Positions 12,609 through 21,311 are shown, counted from the first letter of the stretch. The stretch: 64,000 nucleotides of DNA from JAGTRP01 sp035255045 (GCA_035255045.1 DATFAA010000088.1:62001-126000); one strand, 5' to 3'. Notes: a model not told the origin generated them from the letters alone. Numbers and translations: made by a program.

Positions 12609-13522
12609 AGCCCACCCTTCCCGATTCCATCCAGGTCCTCGAACGGGGCTGGCTGTCGGCCAACAATGTCCTCTGCTTCGAGGGCGAAGGGGCCACCCTG
12701 GTGGACAGCGGCTATGTCACCCACGCCCCCCAGACCATCGCCCTCGTGGACCGGGCCCTCGCCGGCCGGCGGCTCGCCCGGCTGGTGAATACCCACTCCC
12801 ACTCCGACCACATCGGCGGCAACGCCGCCCTCCAGGCCGCCTTCGGCTGCGAGATCGTGGTCCCCGCCGGCCTATCCGCCAGCATCGCCGACTGGGACGA
12901 GGACGCCCTTCTCCTCTCTCCCCTTGGGCAGCAGGCGGCCCGCTTCCAGCACGACGCCGTGGTCCATGCCGGTGAGGAACTGGAGATGGGCGGCCTGGCC
13001 TGGCAGGCCCTGGCGGTCCCCGGCCACGACATGGATGCCCTGGCCTACTACAACCCGGAGAAGCGCCTCCTCATCTCCGGCGACGCCCTCTGGGAAAACG
13101 GCTTCGGCGTCCTCTTCCCGGAACTGCTGGGGGAGGCCGACGGCCTCACCGCCACCCGTTCGACCCTGGAGATGTTCGGGCGACTGGCCATCGACACGGT
13201 CATCCCCGGTCACGGCGCCCCCTTCGGCGACGCCGCCGGCGCCCTGGAGCGGGCCTTCCGGCGCCTGCACTCCTTCGAGGCCGACATGGAGCGCCTGGCC
13301 TGGCACGCCATCAAGGTCATCGTCGCCTTCCACATGATGGAGAAGCGGCGGCTGCGCCGGGACGATCTGCCGGAAACCCTGGCCGGCATGCCCTTCCTGG
13401 AGAGCGTGAACCACCGCTACCTGGACTGGGACGAGGCCCTCCTGGCGGAGCGCCTCACCACCGAGCTGCTGGCCGCCGGCGCCCTGGTGGAGGAAGACGG
13501 CTGGCTGGTGGCGCGCACCTAG
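12605..13522 (+). CDS. MBL-fold metallo-hydrolase
   Basis: 305-residue metallo-beta-lactamase fold protein. The di-metal signature H64-S-H66-S-D68-H69 lies in THSHSDHIGG. Further ligands are probable at VPGHDMDAL, SGDALWENGFG and PGHGAPFG. The C-terminal helical extension (~residues 225-305) resembles glyoxalase-II-like and lactonase-like members but does not fix a substrate. It is coupled by ATGA to the upstream small protein and is the last gene of the + strand run that starts with liuA. Confidence 0.86.
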   Translation: MKPTLPDSIQVLERGWLSANNVLCFEGEGATLVDSGYVTHAPQTIALVDRALAGRRLARLVNTHSHSDHIGGNAALQAAFGCEIVVPAGLSASIADWDEDALLLSPLGQQAARFQHDAVVHAGEELEMGGLAWQALAVPGHDMDALAYYNPEKRLLISGDALWENGFGVLFPELLGEADGLTATRSTLEMFGRLAIDTVIPGHGAPFGDAAGALERAFRRLHSFEADMERLAWHAIKVIVAFHMMEKRRLRRDDLPETLAGMPFLESVNHRYLDWDEALLAERLTTELLAAGALVEEDGWLVART

Positions 13523-13547
13523 CCAGCCGCTTCGAAGATAGCGCGGA

Positions 13548-14195
13548 TCAACCCTTCCGGCGCCGCAGGCCGCCCAGCCCGCAGGCGGCGATGCCCAGCA
13601 GCGCCAGGGTCCCCGGCTCCGGCACGGCGGCGGTACCGTAGCTCATGCGGTCGAAGAAGATGCCGTCATCCTGGTTGGACGGGGTGAAGGTGACGCCGGT
13701 GAAGAACCCGTCGGTCTTGATCAGGCCGATGAAGGGGTCGAAGCCACCGGGATCCCCGACATTCGGTCCGGTGAAATTGTTGAGGGCGGTCACGGTCTCC
13801 CCCGACGAGGTGGTCAGGCTAAGGGTGATGGGCGCCACGTCGCCGGCCCCGCCGATGAAAATGCCGAAGGCGGAGATGGGCGAATTGAAGGTGAAGGTGG
13901 CGGTGTCCGGGGAGGCGAAGAAGACGGACTGGCTGCCTTCCTTGGCAATGCCCCCGTTGATGCCGAAGAAGCCGGGGCACCAGGCGCTCCCGGAACAGGA
14001 GAAGGTGCCGCCGCCGAAGCTGACGGAGGTGGGGGTGCTCTGGGTGGCGGTTTCGAAGCCTTCCTGGGTCAGGCCGGCGCCGGCCGCTGCCAGGAAGCTG
14101 GCTTCATCGGTGAAGGTGGTGACGGCGGCCTGGGCGTTGCCGAACGCCAGGGCCAGGGCGGCGACGATGCCGCCGATGGAAAATGTTTTCATCAT
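13548..14195 (-). CDS. PEP-CTERM sorting domain exoprotein
   Basis: 215-residue secreted protein. It has an N-terminal signal peptide (MMKTFSIGGIVAALALAFGN then AQA), a beta-rich middle with two Cys pairs and acidic/Gly-rich turns, and a C-terminal PEP-CTERM anchor: AVPEPGTLALLGIAACGLGG followed by RRRK. Such signals are cut by an exosortase (EpsH/XrtA) at the membrane during surface or exopolysaccharide-linked export. No exosortase gene is in the window. AGGAGA precedes two adjacent ATGs (14195 and 14192); either could start. It converges with the MBL-fold gene, 25 bases apart. Confidence 0.88.
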   Translation of the reverse strand: MMKTFSIGGIVAALALAFGNAQAAVTTFTDEASFLAAAGAGLTQEGFETATQSTPTSVSFGGGTFSCSGSAWCPGFFGINGGIAKEGSQSVFFASPDTATFTFNSPISAFGIFIGGAGDVAPITLSLTTSSGETVTALNNFTGPNVGDPGGFDPFIGLIKTDGFFTGVTFTPSNQDDGIFFDRMSYGTAAVPEPGTLALLGIAACGLGGLRRRKG

Positions 14196-14211
14196 TGTTC
14201 TCCTAATGGGG

Positions 14212-14228
14212 TGTGCCCAACTGGCACA
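14212..14228. promoter_or_regulatory. Inverted repeat upstream of the PEP-CTERM gene
   Basis: TGTGCC-CAACT-GGCACA is a perfect 6-base inverted repeat with a 5-base spacer. It lies in the predicted 5' leader of the PEP-CTERM gene, between the sigma-54-like site and the ribosome site. It could be an operator or an RNA hairpin. A further TGTGCCC half-site occurs at 14263-14269. Confidence 0.4.
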
Positions 14229-14239
14229 TTCCATTGGTA

Positions 14240-14255
14240 AGCGAATTGTATGCCG
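14240..14255 (-). promoter_or_regulatory. Candidate sigma-54 (-24/-12) promoter of the PEP-CTERM gene
   Basis: Read on the - strand the site is CGGCATACAATTCGCT: the invariant GG and GC have the required 10-base gap, and the elements around them are partly conserved. The predicted start is near 14229, ~34 bases before the ATG. PEP-CTERM genes in related bacteria are often RpoN-dependent. The match is imperfect, so this is tentative. Confidence 0.45.
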
Positions 14256-14396
14256 CCCACGTTGTGCCCATGAAAACAATGGCTTATGTAACCGTGATAG
14301 AAGAACTGTAAGCCCATCCGACAGTCCTGGGGTCTCCAGGCCGGGGGAATGGGCCGCCCGCCGCCCGCCATTGGCGCCGTTTGCCCCATAGACCTC

Positions 14397-14402
14397 TATA
14401 AT
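14397..14402 (+). promoter_or_regulatory. Candidate -10 box for the phosphonate-type ABC operon
   Basis: A perfect TATAAT lies ~105 bases before the substrate-binding protein start. The only -35-like element is TTGGCG at 14371-14376, with a long 20-base spacer, so the promoter would be weak or need an activator. The rest of the 14196-14506 gap holds the PEP-CTERM promoter elements described separately; no small gene or riboswitch was recognised. Confidence 0.4.
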
Positions 14403-14506
14403 TCCGCCCTGCAGTCTGCGTACTGCCTTGAATGGTGGCGCTCCGGCGCCGTGTAAGCCGCCGCGGCTTCCGCGCGGTGGCGGTTGAATCAACCGGGAGT
14501 AAATCC

Positions 14507-15376
14507 GTGATCCGTTCCGCTTCGCGCCGTCTGGCGCTGAAGGGCGCCATTGCCTGCGCCCTCGCTGCATCCCTGCCTGCCGTCGCCAACGACGGCGTCC
14601 TGCGCGTCTCCGCCATCCCCGATGAGGCGCCCACCGAGCTGCAAAGGAAATTCGCCCCCCTGGGCAAGTACCTGGAGGCCCAGACCGGCATGAAGGTCAG
14701 CTTCGTGCCGGTGTCCGACTACGCCGCCGTGGTGGAATCCCTGGCCACCCGCAAGATCGACATGGCCTGGCTGGGGGGCTTCACCTTCGTCCAGGCCAAG
14801 ATCCGCACCCACGGCACCGCCATCCCCATCGTCCAGCGGGAGGAGGACGCCAAGTTCACCTCCAAGTTCATCACCGCCGATCCCAACATCAAGTCCCTGG
14901 CCGACCTCAAGGGCAAGACCTTCGCCTTCGGCGCCCCCTCCTCCACTTCCGGGAGCCTGATGCCCCGCTACTTCCTGCAGCAGGCCGGCATCAACCCGGA
15001 GAAGGACTTCAAGAACGTCGCCTTCTCCGGCGCCCATGACGCCACCGTCGCCTTCGTCGCCGCCGGCAAGGCCGACGCCGGGGTGCTGAACACCTCGGTC
15101 TGGGACAAGCTGGTGGAGCAGAAGAAGGCCGATACCGGCAAGGTGCATGTCTTCGCCACCACCCCGCCCTACTTCGACTACAACTGGACGGTCCGCGGCG
15201 ACCTCGATCCGGCCCTGGTGAAGAAGCTTACCGACGCCTTCCTCAAGCTCGACCCCAGCAACCCGGAACACAAGGAAATCATGGCCCTGCAGCGGGCTTC
15301 GAAGTTCATCCCCACCAAGAAGGAGAACTACGAGGGCATCGAGCAGGCCGCCCACGCCGCCGGCCTCCTGAAGTGA
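14507..15376 (+). CDS. Phosphonate/phosphite/selenate-type ABC transporter substrate-binding protein
   Basis: 289-residue periplasmic binding protein of the PhnD-like family (PF12974 type). The GTG start at 14507, preceded by CGGGAGT, places a Tat-free signal peptide (RRLALKGAIACALAASLPAVAN) at the N-terminus; the longer frame from 14432 would add an unconvincing Arg-rich leader. Hallmarks are the PLGKYLEAQTG motif, DMAWLGGFTF and FGAPSSTSGSLMPRYF (anion-binding loop of Ser/Thr). The opening SAIPDEAPTELQRKFAPLG resembles the subgroup annotated as putative selenate binders, so phosphonate, phosphite or selenate/oxyanion uptake are all possible. It is the first gene of a three-gene transporter operon. 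Confidence 0.85.
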   Translation: MIRSASRRLALKGAIACALAASLPAVANDGVLRVSAIPDEAPTELQRKFAPLGKYLEAQTGMKVSFVPVSDYAAVVESLATRKIDMAWLGGFTFVQAKIRTHGTAIPIVQREEDAKFTSKFITADPNIKSLADLKGKTFAFGAPSSTSGSLMPRYFLQQAGINPEKDFKNVAFSGAHDATVAFVAAGKADAGVLNTSVWDKLVEQKKADTGKVHVFATTPPYFDYNWTVRGDLDPALVKKLTDAFLKLDPSNPEHKEIMALQRASKFIPTKKENYEGIEQAAHAAGLLK

Positions 15377-16200
15377 GCTTCGCCCTCTCTGGGGTGGGCC
15401 TCACCCACCCCAACGGCTTCGCCGCCCTGGCCGACATCGGCCTGCGGGCTGCCCAGGGCGAGCGCATCGCCCTGATCGGCCCCTCCGGCGCCGGCAAGAC
15501 CAGCCTGCTGTCGGTGCTGGGGACGGCCCTGGCGCCCACCGCCGGGCGGCTGGCCGTGCTCGGCGCCGAACCCTCGTCCCTGGCCGCCGGCCGGCTCAAG
15601 GCCCTGCGCAGCCGCATCGGCACCATCCACCAGGCGCCGCCCATCCCGGCCCGGCAACGGGCCGTCACCGCCGTCCTGGCCGGGCGCGCCGGCCGCTGGC
15701 CGGCCTGGAAGTCCCTGGCCTCCCTGGTCTATCCGGCTGACATTCCGGGAGCCCGGGCCGCCCTCGCCCGCCTCGACCTGGCGGACAAGCTGTTCGAGCG
15801 CTGCGACCGCCTTTCCGGCGGCCAGCTGCAGCGGGTCGGGGTCGCCCGGGTGCTGTACCAGGAACCGGACCTGATCCTGGCCGACGAGCCGGTTTCAGCC
15901 CTCGACCCGGCCCTGGCCCTGGCCACCGTCCGCCTCCTGGTGGCCGAGGCCGAGGCCCGGGGCGCCACCCTGGTGGCCAGCCTGCATGCGGTGGACCTGG
16001 CCCTCGGCTGCTTCCCCCGCATCGTCGGCATCAAGGCCGGGCGCATCGCCTTCGACCTGCCCGCCGGCGAAGTGGGCGACTCCCTGCTCCACGACCTCTA
16101 CGCCAGCGAGGGGGAGGCCCTGCCCACCCTCGCCACCGAACCCCGCTTCACCGCCCGGGCCGCCGAAAACGACGACGCCGGTTGCACGACATGCCGCTGA
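15373..16200 (+). CDS. Phosphonate-type ABC transporter ATP-binding protein
   Basis: 275-residue ABC ATPase of the PhnC type. Walker A is GPSGAGKTS at residues 36-44, the signature LSGGQLQRVGVARVL, and Walker B LILADEPVSALDP. The GTG start overlaps the binding-protein stop (GTGA) and the gene overlaps the permease start by 10 bases. It would energise the fused permease that follows. Confidence 0.92.
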   Translation: MSFALSGVGLTHPNGFAALADIGLRAAQGERIALIGPSGAGKTSLLSVLGTALAPTAGRLAVLGAEPSSLAAGRLKALRSRIGTIHQAPPIPARQRAVTAVLAGRAGRWPAWKSLASLVYPADIPGARAALARLDLADKLFERCDRLSGGQLQRVGVARVLYQEPDLILADEPVSALDPALALATVRLLVAEAEARGATLVASLHAVDLALGCFPRIVGIKAGRIAFDLPAGEVGDSLLHDLYASEGEALPTLATEPRFTARAAENDDAGCTTCR

Positions 16201-17756
16201 ATTCCGCTTCGTCCCTGCCCGCCCGGGACCCGGCGGCGCCCCGGCGGCTGGCCTGGCTGCTGACGGCCCTGGTCGTCCTCTGGCCCCTGCTGCGGGCAGC
16301 CGAGGTGCAGCCGGGGGCCCTGGTGGCGGCGGAAAACCTCAAGGTGGTCGGCAATTTCCTGGCCGCCTTCCTGCCCCCGGCGACCGGCGCCGAATTCCTC
16401 GGCTACCTGGGCAAGGCGGCCGTCGAGACCCTGGCCATCGCCACCGCCGGCCTGGCCTTGGCCTGGCTGCTGGCGGTCCCCCTCGCCTACCTGGCGAGCG
16501 GCGCCGGCCGGGAGGCCGCGACCCTCAACCCGGTCGTCCGCCTGGTCCTCACCCTCCTGCGCGGCATCCCCGAGCTGGTCTGGGCCCTGCTCTTCGTGCG
16601 CATCTTCGGGCTCGGCCCGGCGGCCGGGGTCCTGGCCCTGGGCCTCACCTACGGCGGCATGCTGGCCAAGGTCTATGCCGAAATCCTCGAATCCGCCGAC
16701 CCCCGCCCGGCCCGGGCCCTGCGCCAGGCCGGCGCCGGCCGGGCGGTGGCCGTGGCCTACGGCCTGCTGCCCCAGGCCACCCGGGAGCTGGTGTCCTACA
16801 CGGTGTACCGCTGGGAATGCGCCATCCGGGCCTCGGTGGTGATGGGCTTCGTCGGCGCCGGCGGCCTTGGCCAGCTCATGGACCAGGCCATGAAGATGCT
16901 GAACGGCGGCGAGGCGGCCAGCATCCTGCTGGCCTTCATGGCCCTGGCCCTGGTCGCCGACCTGCTCTCCCGCGCCCTGCGCCGCCGCCTGGAGCAGCCG
17001 GCGCCGCCCCGGGCCACGGCCTTCGGCCCGGCCGCCGGCGCCCTCGGCCTGGCCCTGGCCGCCGCCGTCCTCGGCAGCTTCGCCTACCTGGACATCGGCC
17101 TCGCCGCCCTCTTCAGCTCCGACGCGGCGGCCAGCATGGGCCAGTTCGTCGCCGATTTCCTGGCGCCGGACCTCTCCGCCGACTGGCTGCTGAAGGTCGC
17201 CAAGGGCAGTTGGGAGACCCTCGCCATCTCCGCCGTCGGCACCCTGCTGGCGGCGGCCGTGGGGCTCTTCCTCGCCCTCGGGCGGCCCCGCCCCCTGTTC
17301 GCCCTGATCCTCAACGGGCTGCGCTCGGTGCCGGAACTGGTATGGGCCACCATCACCGCCCTGGCGGTGGGCCTCGGCCCCTTCGCCGGCGTCCTGGCCC
17401 TGGCGCTGCATACGGCCGGCGTCCTCGGCCGGCTCTACGCCGAGGCCCTGGAAAACGCCCCGCCGGCGCCCAGCCGTGCCCTGGGCCTGGCCGGCGCCCC
17501 GGGGAGCGTCGCCTTCCTCTACGGCACCCTGCCGGGGGTGGCGCCCCAGCTCCTGGCCTACACCCTCTACCGCTGGGAGATGAATATCCGCATGGCCGCC
17601 GTCCTCGGCTTCGTCGGGGCCGGCGGCCTCGGGCAGCAGCTCTACTTCGAACTTTCCCTCTTCCACTACGCCCAGGCCAGCACCGTCATCGCCGCCATGC
17701 TGCTCCTCTCCATCGCAGTGGATACCGCCAGCCGCCTGATCCGCCGCCGGGCCTAG
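16191..17756 (+). CDS. Fused two-domain PhnE-type ABC permease
   Basis: 521-residue membrane protein carrying two consecutive complete MetI-like permease domains (about residues 65-275 and 315-515). Each has its own hydrophobic helices, a GIPELVWA/SVPELVWA motif and an EAA-like loop ending in GFVGAGGLGQ. PhnE proteins are usually ~260-residue single domains or a pair of genes; here one polypeptide likely forms the whole channel. ATG 16191 is chosen over an upstream TTG because it overlaps the ATPase stop in a coupled fashion. It is followed at once by the chemoreceptor promoter. Confidence 0.9.
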   Translation: MPLNSASSLPARDPAAPRRLAWLLTALVVLWPLLRAAEVQPGALVAAENLKVVGNFLAAFLPPATGAEFLGYLGKAAVETLAIATAGLALAWLLAVPLAYLASGAGREAATLNPVVRLVLTLLRGIPELVWALLFVRIFGLGPAAGVLALGLTYGGMLAKVYAEILESADPRPARALRQAGAGRAVAVAYGLLPQATRELVSYTVYRWECAIRASVVMGFVGAGGLGQLMDQAMKMLNGGEAASILLAFMALALVADLLSRALRRRLEQPAPPRATAFGPAAGALGLALAAAVLGSFAYLDIGLAALFSSDAAASMGQFVADFLAPDLSADWLLKVAKGSWETLAISAVGTLLAAAVGLFLALGRPRPLFALILNGLRSVPELVWATITALAVGLGPFAGVLALALHTAGVLGRLYAEALENAPPAPSRALGLAGAPGSVAFLYGTLPGVAPQLLAYTLYRWEMNIRMAAVLGFVGAGGLGQQLYFELSLFHYAQASTVIAAMLLLSIAVDTASRLIRRRA

Positions 17757-17760
17757 CCGG

Positions 17761-17776
17761 TGGCGCGATTTTTGCG
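17761..17776 (+). promoter_or_regulatory. Candidate sigma-54 promoter of the chemoreceptor gene
   Basis: TGGCGCGATTTTTGCG keeps the -24 GG, the -12 TTGC and the exact 10-base GG-GC gap, with a T-rich spacer; it differs from consensus at the fifth base of TGGCAC and at the last base. The predicted transcript start near 17787 is ~37 bases before the chemoreceptor ATG. It begins 5 bases after the permease stop. Confidence 0.55.
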
Positions 17777-17823
17777 TCATAGGCTCCCTTCGGATTTTGG
17801 GCCAGGCGGGGGAAGCGGTGGCA

Positions 17824-20043
17824 ATGCTGGGTGGTATCGGGCGGATAAACAATCTCAGGATCGGGGTGCGGCTCCTGCTGGCCATCGGTCTCATGCTGAT
17901 CCTGGCCTGGGGAGTGATGATCGCCTGGATCGCCGCCGAGCAGCGGGCCGCCGCCGTGGTGCGGGCCGAGGAGCTGGCCAAGAGCGTGCACCAGATGACC
18001 ATGGCCAACCTGCTGTTCATGAAGGTCACCAAGACCATCAAGAAGCGCAGCCTCTATTACGAGCAGATCTACCAGTCCGACGCCATCAAGTACCTGCGGG
18101 TCCTGCGCGGCCCCAAGGTGGTGGACGAAATGGGCGACGGGGACGAGATCGCCATGAACCCGGACGAGCTGGAGAAGCGGGTCCTCCGGGAAGGCAATCC
18201 CATTTTTGAGGAAGCCCAGGACCCAAAAATGGGACACGTCCTGCGGGCGGTGTTCCCGGCCACGGCCTCCACCAACTACCTGGGCAAGAACTGCCTGGAT
18301 TCCAGCTGCCACACCGAGGCCAGGGAAGGGGACACCCTGGGCGCCGTGTCCATGAAGATCAGCCTGGCGGGCATGGACCAGGACATCCGCCGGGCCGAGA
18401 CCAAGCTCCTGGGCGGCGCCCTCCTGGTCACCCTGTCCCTCCTGGGCTTCGCCTTCCTGTTCGTGACCCGGGTGGTCTCCCGGCCCCTGGCCGCCATGGC
18501 CGACGGCCTCCAGGGCATCGCCCGGGGCGGTGGCGACCTCGGCCAGCGCCTGCCGGTGCACGGCGGCGACGAGATCGGCCGGGCTTCGGCCGCCTTCAAT
18601 TCCCTCATGGCCAAGCTCTCCGCCGACGTGGCCCGGGAGAAGCAGGCCAACACCGAGATGACCCGCATCCAGTTCGCCCTGGACAGCGTCTCGGTGCCGG
18701 TGGCCGTGGCCGACGACGGCAATGTCCTCATCTACCTGAACAAGGGCGCCGCCCGCCTGTGGGCAGACCTCGCCCCCGGGCTGCGGCCGGGCTCCCGGCT
18801 CGCCGACCATGTCGACGACCCGCAGCTCAAAAAGGCCCTGAGCGCCCCCCTCACCTCCTCCGCCAGCTTCGACGCCACCCTGGCCGGCCGCCACCTGCGG
18901 GTGACGGTGAGCCCGGTCCTCGACCCGGCGGGCACCTACATCGGCAGCGTTTCCCAGTGGGTGGACCGCAGCCTGGAAGTGGACGTGGAGAAGGAGGTGG
19001 AGGCCATCGTCTACGCCGCCGTGCGAGGCGACTTCTCCCCCCGCCTGCGGCTCGAAGGCAAGGAGGGCTTCTTACGCTCCCTGGCCGACGGCCTCAACCA
19101 GTTCCTGGACACCAGCTCCGGCAGCCTGGCGGCGGTGGCCGAGGTCCTCGACGGCCTGGCCCGGGGCGACCTCACCCGCCAGATGACGGGCCGCTACGAG
19201 GGCACCTACGGGCGTCTCAAGGACGACACCAACCTGACGGTTGACCGGCTCCAGGAGGTGGTCAGCCGCATCCGGGACGCCACCCACGCCATCGATTCCA
19301 CGGCCCGCGGCATCGGCGCCGGCAACGCCGACCTGTCGAAGCGGACGGCGCGCCAGGCGGACAGCCTGGAGAAGACCGCCGCCTCCATGCGGGAGCTCAC
19401 CGCCACGGTGAAGCGCAACGCGGACAACGCCCGCCAGGCCAGCGAGCTGGCCCGGCGCAGCAACGAGATCGCTACCCGGGGCGGCGAGACGGTGCGGCGG
19501 GTGGTCTCCACCATGGGGGAAATCCAGGACAGCTCCAAGAGAATCGGCGACATCGTGGGCATGATCGACAGCATCGCCTTCCAGACCAACATCCTGGCCC
19601 TCAACGCCGCCGTCGAGGCGGCCCGGGCCGGCGAGCAGGGCCGCGGCTTCGCGGTGGTGGCCACCGAGGTGCGCAACCTCGCCCAGCGCAGCGCCATGGC
19701 GGCCAAGGAGATCAAGGGCCTGATCACCGCCTCGGTGGCCAAGGTGGAAGGCGGTGCCGACCTGGTGAGCCAGGCCGGCAGCACCATGGACGAGGTGGTG
19801 AGCAGCTTCCACCAGGTGGCTGCCCTGGTGACCGAAATCAGCAGCGTCAGCCGCCAGCAGATCCTGGGCATCGAGCAGATGGCCCAGGCGGTGGGCGAAA
19901 TGGATCAGGTGACCCAGCAGAACGGCGCCCTGGTGGAGCAGGCGGCGGAGGCGGCCGAGAGCCTGGAAGACCAGGCCCGCGGCCTGGTGCAGACGGTGGG
20001 GATGTTCAAGCTGGCCGCCGGCGAGCTGCTCCCCGGCGATTAG
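17824..20043 (+). CDS. Methyl-accepting chemotaxis protein with periplasmic CX4CH motif
   Basis: 739-residue transmembrane receptor. Order: TM1 ~16-38, periplasmic domain ~40-190, TM2 ~193-217, HAMP ~216-268, a PAS-like segment ~285-385, a second HAMP-like region ~425-475, then the cytoplasmic signalling domain with the hairpin tip around 580-615 (IAFQTNILALNAAVEAARAG). The periplasmic domain contains C157-LDSS-C162-H163 after NYLGKN. Related receptors have CXXCH at this place, a covalent c-type heme site; here two extra residues separate the cysteines. CX4CH is a known rarer heme c site, so redox or gas sensing by heme is possible but unproven. ATG 17824 is preferred over GTG 17818 because GGGGGA lies 10 bases before it. 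Confidence 0.9.
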   Translation: MLGGIGRINNLRIGVRLLLAIGLMLILAWGVMIAWIAAEQRAAAVVRAEELAKSVHQMTMANLLFMKVTKTIKKRSLYYEQIYQSDAIKYLRVLRGPKVVDEMGDGDEIAMNPDELEKRVLREGNPIFEEAQDPKMGHVLRAVFPATASTNYLGKNCLDSSCHTEAREGDTLGAVSMKISLAGMDQDIRRAETKLLGGALLVTLSLLGFAFLFVTRVVSRPLAAMADGLQGIARGGGDLGQRLPVHGGDEIGRASAAFNSLMAKLSADVAREKQANTEMTRIQFALDSVSVPVAVADDGNVLIYLNKGAARLWADLAPGLRPGSRLADHVDDPQLKKALSAPLTSSASFDATLAGRHLRVTVSPVLDPAGTYIGSVSQWVDRSLEVDVEKEVEAIVYAAVRGDFSPRLRLEGKEGFLRSLADGLNQFLDTSSGSLAAVAEVLDGLARGDLTRQMTGRYEGTYGRLKDDTNLTVDRLQEVVSRIRDATHAIDSTARGIGAGNADLSKRTARQADSLEKTAASMRELTATVKRNADNARQASELARRSNEIATRGGETVRRVVSTMGEIQDSSKRIGDIVGMIDSIAFQTNILALNAAVEAARAGEQGRGFAVVATEVRNLAQRSAMAAKEIKGLITASVAKVEGGADLVSQAGSTMDEVVSSFHQVAALVTEISSVSRQQILGIEQMAQAVGEMDQVTQQNGALVEQAAEAAESLEDQARGLVQTVGMFKLAAGELLPGD

Positions 20044-20064
20044 AGGGCCGTTTCGGGCCCGGCC

Positions 20065-21231
20065 TCAGCCCTTGGCCGGCAGAGCCCGGCGCACCAGTTC
20101 GACCCAGTAGCCCACCCCCAGGGCCAGGGCGTCGTCGTTGAAGTCGTAATGGGGGTTGTGCAGGGTGCAGCCGCCGGTGCCCGGGCCGTTCCCCAGCCAC
20201 ACGTAGCACCCGGGCTTCTCCCGCAGCATGTAGGCGAAGTCCTCGGCCCCCATGGAGGGCAGGACGTCGGTGAGCACCCGCCCCGCCCCGAACACCTTCT
20301 GGGCGACGGTGCGGCAGAACTCGGCCTCGGCCGGGCTGTTTACCGTGGGCGGATAGCGGTGGTCGAAATGGACGTGGATTTGGGCCCCGTTGGCCGCCGC
20401 CACGCCGCTGCACAGGCGCTCGATGGCCCGCTCCACCGCCTCCTGGACCTCTGGCTTGAAGGTGCGGATGGTGCCCCGCAGGATGGCCTCCTCCGGGATG
20501 ATGTTCCAGGCGGCACCGGCGTGGAACTGGGTGACGCTCACCACCGCCGCCTCGCAGGGGTGGAGGGTGCGGCTGACCACGGTCTGGAGGGCCTGGACCA
20601 GCTGGCTGCCGGTGACGATGGAGTCGATGCCCTGGTGGGGCATGGCGGCATGGCAGCCGTGGCCCTGGACGGTGATCTCGAAAGCGCAGGTGCCGGCCAT
20701 GACCGGCCCCGGCATCACCGCCATTTCCCCCACCGGGATGCCCGGCCAGTTGTGGAGCCCGAAGACGGCCTCCACCGGGAATTTCTCGAACAGCCCATCC
20801 TCGATCATCACCGCCGCCCCGCCCTCCGATTCCTCGGCGGGCTGGAAGATGAAGACGGCGATGCCGTCGAAATCCGGGTGGGCGGCCAGGTAGCGGGCCG
20901 CCCCCAGGAGCATGGCGGTGTGGCCGTCGTGGCCGCAGGCGTGCATGCGGCCGGGGTGGCGGGAATGGTGGGGGAACTCGTTCATCTCGGCCAGGGGCAG
21001 GGCGTCCATGTCGGCCCGCAGGCCGATCATCCGGGTCGAGGAGCCGGCCCGCAGGACGCCCACCACGCCGGTCTTGGCCAGCCCACGGTGCACTTCCAGG
21101 CCGTAGCCCTCCAGCTCCCGGGCCACCAGGTCGGCGGTGCGGGTCTCGTCGAAGGCGAGCTCCGGGTGGGCGTGGATATCGCGGCGCAGGGCCGTCAATT
21201 CGGCAAGGAAGGGGAGGTCGAGGGGCTGCAT
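20065..21231 (-). CDS. M20 family amidohydrolase (hippurate hydrolase / N-acyl amino acid deacylase type)
   Basis: 388-residue metallopeptidase-fold amidohydrolase. The binuclear metal ligands are visible in MHACGHDGHTAML, FQPAEESEGGA (catalytic Glu pair) and the late GAEDFAYML His/Asp/Glu region. The dimerisation insert lies between ~residues 180 and 290. Members release amino acids from N-acyl or N-benzoyl conjugates; the natural substrate is not clear. It is transcribed divergently from rapZ across an 80-base gap and converges with the chemoreceptor. Confidence 0.9.
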   Translation of the reverse strand: MQPLDLPFLAELTALRRDIHAHPELAFDETRTADLVARELEGYGLEVHRGLAKTGVVGVLRAGSSTRMIGLRADMDALPLAEMNEFPHHSRHPGRMHACGHDGHTAMLLGAARYLAAHPDFDGIAVFIFQPAEESEGGAAVMIEDGLFEKFPVEAVFGLHNWPGIPVGEMAVMPGPVMAGTCAFEITVQGHGCHAAMPHQGIDSIVTGSQLVQALQTVVSRTLHPCEAAVVSVTQFHAGAAWNIIPEEAILRGTIRTFKPEVQEAVERAIERLCSGVAAANGAQIHVHFDHRYPPTVNSPAEAEFCRTVAQKVFGAGRVLTDVLPSMGAEDFAYMLREKPGCYVWLGNGPGTGGCTLHNPHYDFNDDALALGVGYWVELVRRALPAKG

Positions 21232-21311
21232 GACTGTCTCCGGGTGCTGTTCGCAACAAAACTATTATGCCGTGGGTTGATCCGGTGCGGCCCCTTCATT
21301 ATCCTTCGTCG

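Noticed and set aside
14222..14237. TGGCACATTCCATTGG on the + strand as a sigma-54 promoter
   Set aside because: The -24 half is perfect but the -12 GC is missing at the required distance.
20044..20064. GGGCC-GTTTCG-GGCCC hairpin after the chemoreceptor as a terminator
   Set aside because: Only a 5-bp stem and no T-tract in either direction.
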